Origin: an uncultured Angelakisella sp.
GTDB lineage: Bacteria > Bacillota > Clostridia > Oscillospirales > Ruminococcaceae
Assembly: GCA_904420255.1 (NCBI GenBank)
Contig: CAJFUT010000218.1
Coordinates: 1 to 9,447, forward strand
Length of the DNA: 9,447 bases
Reading direction: 5' to 3'
The first letter of the stretch is position 1, and every line of letters begins with the position of its first letter. The notes under the pieces are model-generated. The model did no database searches. It had not been told where the DNA came from and worked only from the letters and a program-made list of their open reading frames with translations. Both the position numbers and the translations under genes were made by a program. Shown here piece after piece: positions 5,792 to 9,447 of the stretch.

Positions 5792-8584
5792 ATGGCTCAG
5801 GATTACAACTCGACGCTGAACCTGCCGGAAACCCAGTTCCAGATGCGGGCGGGACTGCCCCAGAAGGAGCCGGGGCTTCTGGCCCAGTGGGAGGAGGAAG
5901 ACCTCTACGGCCAGATGATGAAGCACAATGAGGGCAAGCCCCTTTATGTGCTTCATGACGGCCCTCCCTACGCCAACGGCGATATCCACCTGGGGACCGC
6001 CCTCAACAAGGTCCTGAAGGATATTATCGTCCGGTCCAAAAACATGATGGGCTACAAGGCCCCCTACATCCCCGGCTGGGATACCCACGGCCTGCCCATC
6101 GAGCTGAAAGCCCGGAAAAAGGCCGGCGTGGACAGCGGCGTCAGCGATCTCGAGCTGCGGAAAATCTGCAAGGATTTCGCCCTCCATTATGTGGATGTCC
6201 AGCGGCAGCAGTTCAAGCGCCTGGGGGTCCTGGGGGACTGGGACCACCCCTACCTGACCCTGCGGCCCAGCTTCGAGGCCCGGCAGATCGAGGTATTCGG
6301 CGCCATGGCCAACAAGGGCTATATTTACAAGGGCCTGAAGCCGGTGTACTGGTGCCCCGAGTGTGAAACCGCCCTCGCCGAGGCCGAGATCGAATACGCC
6401 GAGGACCCCTGCGACTCCATCTACGTCAAATTCAAGGTGGCGGATGATAAAGGCAAACTGGCCGCCCTGGGGGCCGACCTTTCCAAAACCTACTTCGTCA
6501 TCTGGACCACCACCACCTGGACCCTGCCGGGGAACCTGGCCATCTGCGTCGGGCCCTCCTATGAATACTGTGTGGTCCACGCCCCTGAAAAAGATGAATA
6601 CTACGTCATGGCCCGGGAGCTGGTCACCTCCACCATGGAGGCGGCGGGCATCAGCGATTACACCATTTCCGACGTCATCTCCGGCAGCGAGCTGGAATAC
6701 ATGACCTACACCCACCCCTTTATGGACCGGGTTTCCCCCATCATCGTGGGGGACCATGTGACCCTGGAAAGCGGCACCGGCTGCGTCCATACCGCGCCCG
6801 GCCACGGCGTGGAGGACTTTGAGGTCTGTGTCAATCACTATCCCGATATCCCCGTTGTGGTGCCGGTGGACAACCAGGGCCGCATGACCGCCGAGGCGGG
6901 ACAGTTCCAGGGCCTCACCACCCAGGAAGCCAACAAGGCCATCCTCCAGCACCTGGTGGATATCGGCGCCCTCTTCGCCGTCCAGAAGATCATCCACCAG
7001 TATCCCCACTGCTGGCGCTGCAAGGAGCCGGTCCTCTTCCGGGCCACCGAACAGTGGTTCTGCTCGGTGGACGGCTTCAAGGAGGACGCCGTCAAAGCGG
7101 TGGAGAACGTGAAGTGGATTCCCGCCTGGGGCGAGGACCGGATGAAAAACATGGTGCGGGACCGCAGCGACTGGTGCATCTCCCGCCAGCGGGTCTGGGG
7201 GGTTCCCATTCCCATCTTCTACTGCGAAGAATGCGGCCATCCCCATGTGGACGAGGCCAGCATCAAGGCGGTGGCGGAGCTGTTCGGCCGGGAGGGCTCC
7301 GACGCCTGGTACACCCACGAGGCCTCTGAGATTCTTCCCGCGGGCACCGTCTGCGAAAAGTGCGGCGGCACCCGGTTCCGCAAGGAAAAGGACATTATGG
7401 ACGTCTGGTTCGACTCGGGCAGCAGCCACGCCTCGGTGCTGGAGGAAAACGGCCTCCCCTGGCCCTGCGACCTGTACATCGAGGGGGCGGACCAGTACCG
7501 CGGATGGTTCCAGTCCTCCCTCCTTACCGCCGTGGCCACCCGGGGCCAGTCCCCTTACAAGACCTGCTGCAGCTGCGGCTGGGTGGTGGACGGCGAAGGG
7601 AGGAAGATGTCCAAGTCCCTGGCCAACGGCACCGCTCCGGAAAAGATCATCGAGCAGTACGGCGCCGATATCCTCCGGCTCTGGGTGGCTTCCTCGGATT
7701 ACCATTCCGACGTCCGCATCTCCTTTGAATACCTGAAGCAGCTCTCCGACGGCTACCGGAAGATCCGCAACACCGCCCGGTATATCCTGGGGAACATCAG
7801 CGATTTTGACCCGGATCAGGACCGGGTGCCCTTTGAGCGGCTCCATGACATCGACAAATGGGCCCTGGCCAGCTGCCAGAAGCTCATCAAGGAGGTCCGG
7901 GAGGCTTACGAGGCCTTTGAGTTCCACAATATCTACCACGCCATCTACAATTTCTGCTCGGTGGATATGTCCAGCTTCTATCTGGATGTGCTGAAGGACC
8001 GGCTGTATGTGGAGAAGAAGGACGGGGTGGACCGCCGGGCGGCCCAGACCGCCATCTATGACATTCTCTGCGCCCTGGACCTGATGCTGGCCCCCATCCT
8101 GCCCTTCACCGCCGAGGAAATCTGGAAATTCATCCCCGCCTCCAAGGCCTACAACGGCGCGTCGGTGATGCTCAACGATATGCCCGAATACCGGGAGGGG
8201 CTGGTGTCCCAGGAGTTCATGGCCAAATGGGAGCGGATCCACGCCATCCGCGACGACGTCAACAAGGCTCTGGAGGAGGCCCGGGCCGCCAAAACCATCG
8301 GCAAATCCCTGGAGGCCAGGGTGGTGCTCCACTGCGGCGAGGAGCCCTATGAATTCCTCTCCGGCATCCGCGAAATCCTTCCCACGGTGTTCATCGTTTC
8401 GGCGGTGGAGCTGGCCAGGGAAGGGGAGGGCGCCTTCCACGGAGTGGTGGAAGGGGTATCGGTGGATATATCTCCCGCCTCCGGCGAAAAATGCCAGCGG
8501 TGCTGGATGCACAGCGACACGGTGGGCAAGGATCCTGCCCATCCCACCCTCTGCGCCCGCTGCGCCTCCATTCTGGCGGAATAA
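5792..8584 (+). CDS. ileS: Isoleucine--tRNA ligase (class Ia), zinc-finger bacterial type
   Basis: IleS charges tRNA-Ile and edits mischarged valine. The 930-residue length is typical. The class I signature appears as PPYANGDIHLGT (58-69), where the HIGH motif reads HLGT, a variation tolerated in this family. KMSKS is exact (605-609). The CP1 editing domain shows TTTTWTLPGN (239-248) and GTGCVHTAPGHGVEDF (328-343), including the conserved editing Asp at 342. WCISRQRVWGVPIP and DVWFDSGSSH lie in the second half of the catalytic core, followed by the helical anticodon-binding domain. The C-terminus holds a four-cysteine zinc site (Cys 901, 904, 921, 924) in CQRCWMHS...CARC, as in the bacterial, usually mupirocin-sensitive type. 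The start ATG 5792 is supported by AGGAG at 5778-5782. It follows divIVA by 57 bp and precedes lspA by 67 bp. Confidence 0.98.
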   Translation: MAQDYNSTLNLPETQFQMRAGLPQKEPGLLAQWEEEDLYGQMMKHNEGKPLYVLHDGPPYANGDIHLGTALNKVLKDIIVRSKNMMGYKAPYIPGWDTHGLPIELKARKKAGVDSGVSDLELRKICKDFALHYVDVQRQQFKRLGVLGDWDHPYLTLRPSFEARQIEVFGAMANKGYIYKGLKPVYWCPECETALAEAEIEYAEDPCDSIYVKFKVADDKGKLAALGADLSKTYFVIWTTTTWTLPGNLAICVGPSYEYCVVHAPEKDEYYVMARELVTSTMEAAGISDYTISDVISGSELEYMTYTHPFMDRVSPIIVGDHVTLESGTGCVHTAPGHGVEDFEVCVNHYPDIPVVVPVDNQGRMTAEAGQFQGLTTQEANKAILQHLVDIGALFAVQKIIHQYPHCWRCKEPVLFRATEQWFCSVDGFKEDAVKAVENVKWIPAWGEDRMKNMVRDRSDWCISRQRVWGVPIPIFYCEECGHPHVDEASIKAVAELFGREGSDAWYTHEASEILPAGTVCEKCGGTRFRKEKDIMDVWFDSGSSHASVLEENGLPWPCDLYIEGADQYRGWFQSSLLTAVATRGQSPYKTCCSCGWVVDGEGRKMSKSLANGTAPEKIIEQYGADILRLWVASSDYHSDVRISFEYLKQLSDGYRKIRNTARYILGNISDFDPDQDRVPFERLHDIDKWALASCQKLIKEVREAYEAFEFHNIYHAIYNFCSVDMSSFYLDVLKDRLYVEKKDGVDRRAAQTAIYDILCALDLMLAPILPFTAEEIWKFIPASKAYNGASVMLNDMPEYREGLVSQEFMAKWERIHAIRDDVNKALEEARAAKTIGKSLEARVVLHCGEEPYEFLSGIREILPTVFIVSAVELAREGEGAFHGVVEGVSVDISPASGEKCQRCWMHSDTVGKDPAHPTLCARCASILAE

Positions 8585-8595
8585 TGACAAAAAAC

Positions 8596-8632
8596 GGGCT
8601 GCGGGGGATGCCAGGCGCGTTCCCCGCAGCCT
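8596..8632 (+). promoter_or_regulatory. GC-rich stem-loop in the ileS-lspA gap (possible attenuator or degenerate terminator)
   Basis: The left arm at 8597-8608 (GGCTGCGGGGGA) pairs with the right arm at 8620-8631 (TTCCCCGCAGCC) through 12 positions with a single G-U, around an 11-nt loop. A further G-U at 8596/8632 is possible. A six-A run (8589-8594) precedes it and a five-T run (8643-8647) follows, but the T run begins about 11 nt after the stem, so it does not fit a standard intrinsic terminator. The stem ends 7 nt before the lspA Shine-Dalgarno. It may pause or partly terminate transcription, stabilise an RNA end, or tune lspA translation. Confidence 0.5.
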
Positions 8633-8638
8633 GCCTAT

Positions 8639-8642
8639 GAGG
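8639..8642 (+). promoter_or_regulatory. Ribosome binding site deciding the lspA start
   Basis: GAGG here is 9 nt before ATG 8652 and 6 nt before ATG 8649. The alternative ATG at 8637 overlaps this site and has no Shine-Dalgarno of its own, only the arm of the stem-loop. This supports a start at 8649 or 8652. Confidence 0.5.
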
Positions 8643-8651
8643 TTTTTCATG

Positions 8652-9230
8652 ATGCTGTATCTTCTCCTGGCGGGGCTTCTGGTGGCCGCTGACCAGCTGA
8701 TCAAGGCATGGGCCCAGGCGGTCCTGAAGCCCATGGTCTCCATGGACATCATCCCCGGGGTTCTCAGCCTTTATTATCACGAAAATTTCGGCGCGGCCTG
8801 GGGCATCCTCCAGGGAAAGCGGTGGCTCCTTCTCGGGGTCACCGGGGTTATCCTGGCGGTGCTGCTGGTGGCGCTGGTTCTGAAAAAATTCAAGGGCCCC
8901 CTTCTCCAGAGTGCGGTGGCCCTGATTCTCGCCGGCGGGGTGGGGAACCTTTTGGATCGGGCCCTGCACACCGGGGGCTATGTGGTGGACTACATCTATT
9001 TTGAGCTCATCAATTTCCCCATCTTCAACCTGGCCGACGTCTGTGTCTGCGTCGGCACCGGGCTGCTGGCGGTTTACATCCTCTTTATCGAGGGGAAAAA
9101 GAAGGGACAGGCGGAGGCTCCCGCCGCCTCGGAGGAGGCTCCGGAGGGGGATGTCCTCTCCGGGGAGCCGGAGCCGGCGGAGGGGCAGCCCGCCTCTGAA
9201 AAGGGGGATGAGCCCTCATGCGGGAGCTGA
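8652..9230 (+). CDS. lspA: Lipoprotein signal peptidase LspA (signal peptidase II)
   Basis: LspA is a membrane aspartyl protease that removes signal peptides from diacylglyceryl-modified prolipoproteins. Four hydrophobic segments are visible (about 1-18, 58-78, 86-101 and 130-147 from ATG 8652). Conserved motifs are ADQLIKAW (13-20), ENFGAAWGIL (44-53), GGVGNLLDR (95-103) and FNLAD (125-129). With this start the key residues fall at Asp14, Asn99, Asp102 and Asp129, the same numbers as the important residues of the B. subtilis enzyme, with Asp102 and Asp129 the catalytic pair. ATGs at 8649 and 8637 are in frame and remain possible. The product has 192 residues, longer than the usual 150-170, because of a Pro/Glu/Ala/Gly-rich acidic tail after about 150 that should face the cytoplasm. 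It overlaps the next gene by 13 bp. A stem-loop lies between it and ileS. Confidence 0.95.
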   Translation: MLYLLLAGLLVAADQLIKAWAQAVLKPMVSMDIIPGVLSLYYHENFGAAWGILQGKRWLLLGVTGVILAVLLVALVLKKFKGPLLQSAVALILAGGVGNLLDRALHTGGYVVDYIYFELINFPIFNLADVCVCVGTGLLAVYILFIEGKKKGQAEAPAASEEAPEGDVLSGEPEPAEGQPASEKGDEPSCGS

Positions 9231-9447
9231 CCGTCGCCATCGGGGAGGAGCTGGACGGCCTGCGGCTGGACAAGGCCCTCGGCATCGCCCTGGCGGAGGA
9301 GGGGCTGAGCCGCTCGGCGGTCCAGAACCTCTGCCAGGACGGCGGCGTCCGGGTCAACGGGAAGCCCGGCGGGAAAAGCACCCTGGTGAAGCAGGGGGAC
9401 CTGCTGACGGTGGCGCTGCCGGACCCGGTGGAGCTGGAGGTGCTGCC
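9218..9447 (+). CDS. RluA/RluD-family pseudouridine synthase, N-terminal part (3' end outside window)
   Basis: The frame starts at ATG 9218, overlapping the lspA stop by 13 bp, and is open to the right edge (76 full codons visible). AAGGGGG (9201-9207) lies 10 nt before it. The visible residues begin MRELTVAIGEELDGLRLDKA and form an S4 RNA-binding domain: LRLDKAL, LSRSAVQNLCQDGGVRVNGK, and VKQGDLLTVALP. This pattern (a short beta strand, then R-L-D-K, S-R-S, V-x-V-N-G-K, and a gated loop) is how large-subunit pseudouridine synthases of the RluD type begin. In Firmicutes this gene (ylyB in B. subtilis) directly follows lspA, which supports the call. The catalytic domain with its active-site Asp is outside the window, so the exact rRNA target cannot be inferred. 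Confidence 0.88.
   Translation, partial: MRELTVAIGEELDGLRLDKALGIALAEEGLSRSAVQNLCQDGGVRVNGKPGGKSTLVKQGDLLTVALPDPVELEVL

Noticed and set aside
8597..8647. Calling the ileS-lspA hairpin a standard rho-independent terminator
   Set aside because: The T-run begins about 11 nt after the stem and lies next to the lspA start, so it does not form the immediate U-tract needed. It is kept only as a stem-loop of uncertain role.
8349..8651. Upstream in-frame extension of lspA into ileS
   Set aside because: The extension reads the ileS zinc-finger region out of frame and passes through the stem-loop. LspA motifs and numbering fit a start at 8649-8652.
5702..8752. 1016-codon open frame on the minus strand opposite ileS
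   Set aside because: It lies entirely opposite clear ileS and lspA coding sequence. Its translation is low-complexity (rich in G, V, H, D, L) with no recognisable motif, and long stop-free antisense frames are expected opposite GC-rich codons.
1..9447. CRISPR arrays, insertion sequences, tRNA or rRNA genes
   Set aside because: No regularly spaced repeats, transposase motifs, terminal inverted repeats, cloverleaf-like segments or rRNA-like stretches were seen. Nearly all sequence is explained by the ten genes.

Overview
The window is a dense, all-plus-strand stretch of a GC-rich bacterial chromosome. It carries ten genes, two of them cut by the window edges, with gaps of 67 bp or less. Gene content and order point to a Gram-positive Firmicute of the class Clostridia. 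A GC-rich member of the Oscillospiraceae/Ruminococcaceae type is the best guess, inferred from base composition, the HlyD-like gene beside yggS-sepF, and very acidic SepF and DivIVA proteins. No mobile element, CRISPR array, rRNA or tRNA gene was seen. This is a conserved housekeeping region, not an accessory island.

Layout: (1) 1-1648 holds the 3' end of mutL (mismatch-repair endonuclease) followed by miaA (tRNA A37 dimethylallyltransferase), the usual mutL-miaA pair. (2) 1645-2850 encodes a membrane-anchored HlyD-like adaptor protein of unknown function, overlapping both miaA and yggS. (3) 2825-5734 is a division/ylm-type cluster: yggS, sepF, ylmH and divIVA. (4) 5792-9447 holds ileS, lspA and the start of a rluD-type pseudouridine synthase gene, the same trio found downstream of divIVA in Bacillus-type genomes.

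The genes are probably co-transcribed over long distances. Start/stop overlaps occur at miaA/hlyD-like (ATGA), hlyD-like/yggS, sepF/ylmH and lspA/rluD. Functionally the block mixes DNA repair, tRNA maturation and charging, PLP homeostasis, septum assembly (SepF, DivIVA), S4-domain RNA binding (YlmH, RluD) and lipoprotein processing (LspA). Relative to Bacillus, hfq after miaA, ylmG between sepF and ylmH, and the dksA-like gene between ileS and lspA are absent.

The most notable signals beyond the genes are three. A near-consensus sigma-A promoter lies inside an AT-rich patch at the 3' end of yggS and probably drives sepF onward. The uncharacterised HlyD-like protein sits between the repair/tRNA genes and the division genes. 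A strong GC-rich stem-loop fills the ileS-lspA gap just upstream of the lspA ribosome-binding site. I do not see an undescribed multi-gene system here; the HlyD-like protein is the best candidate for new biology.
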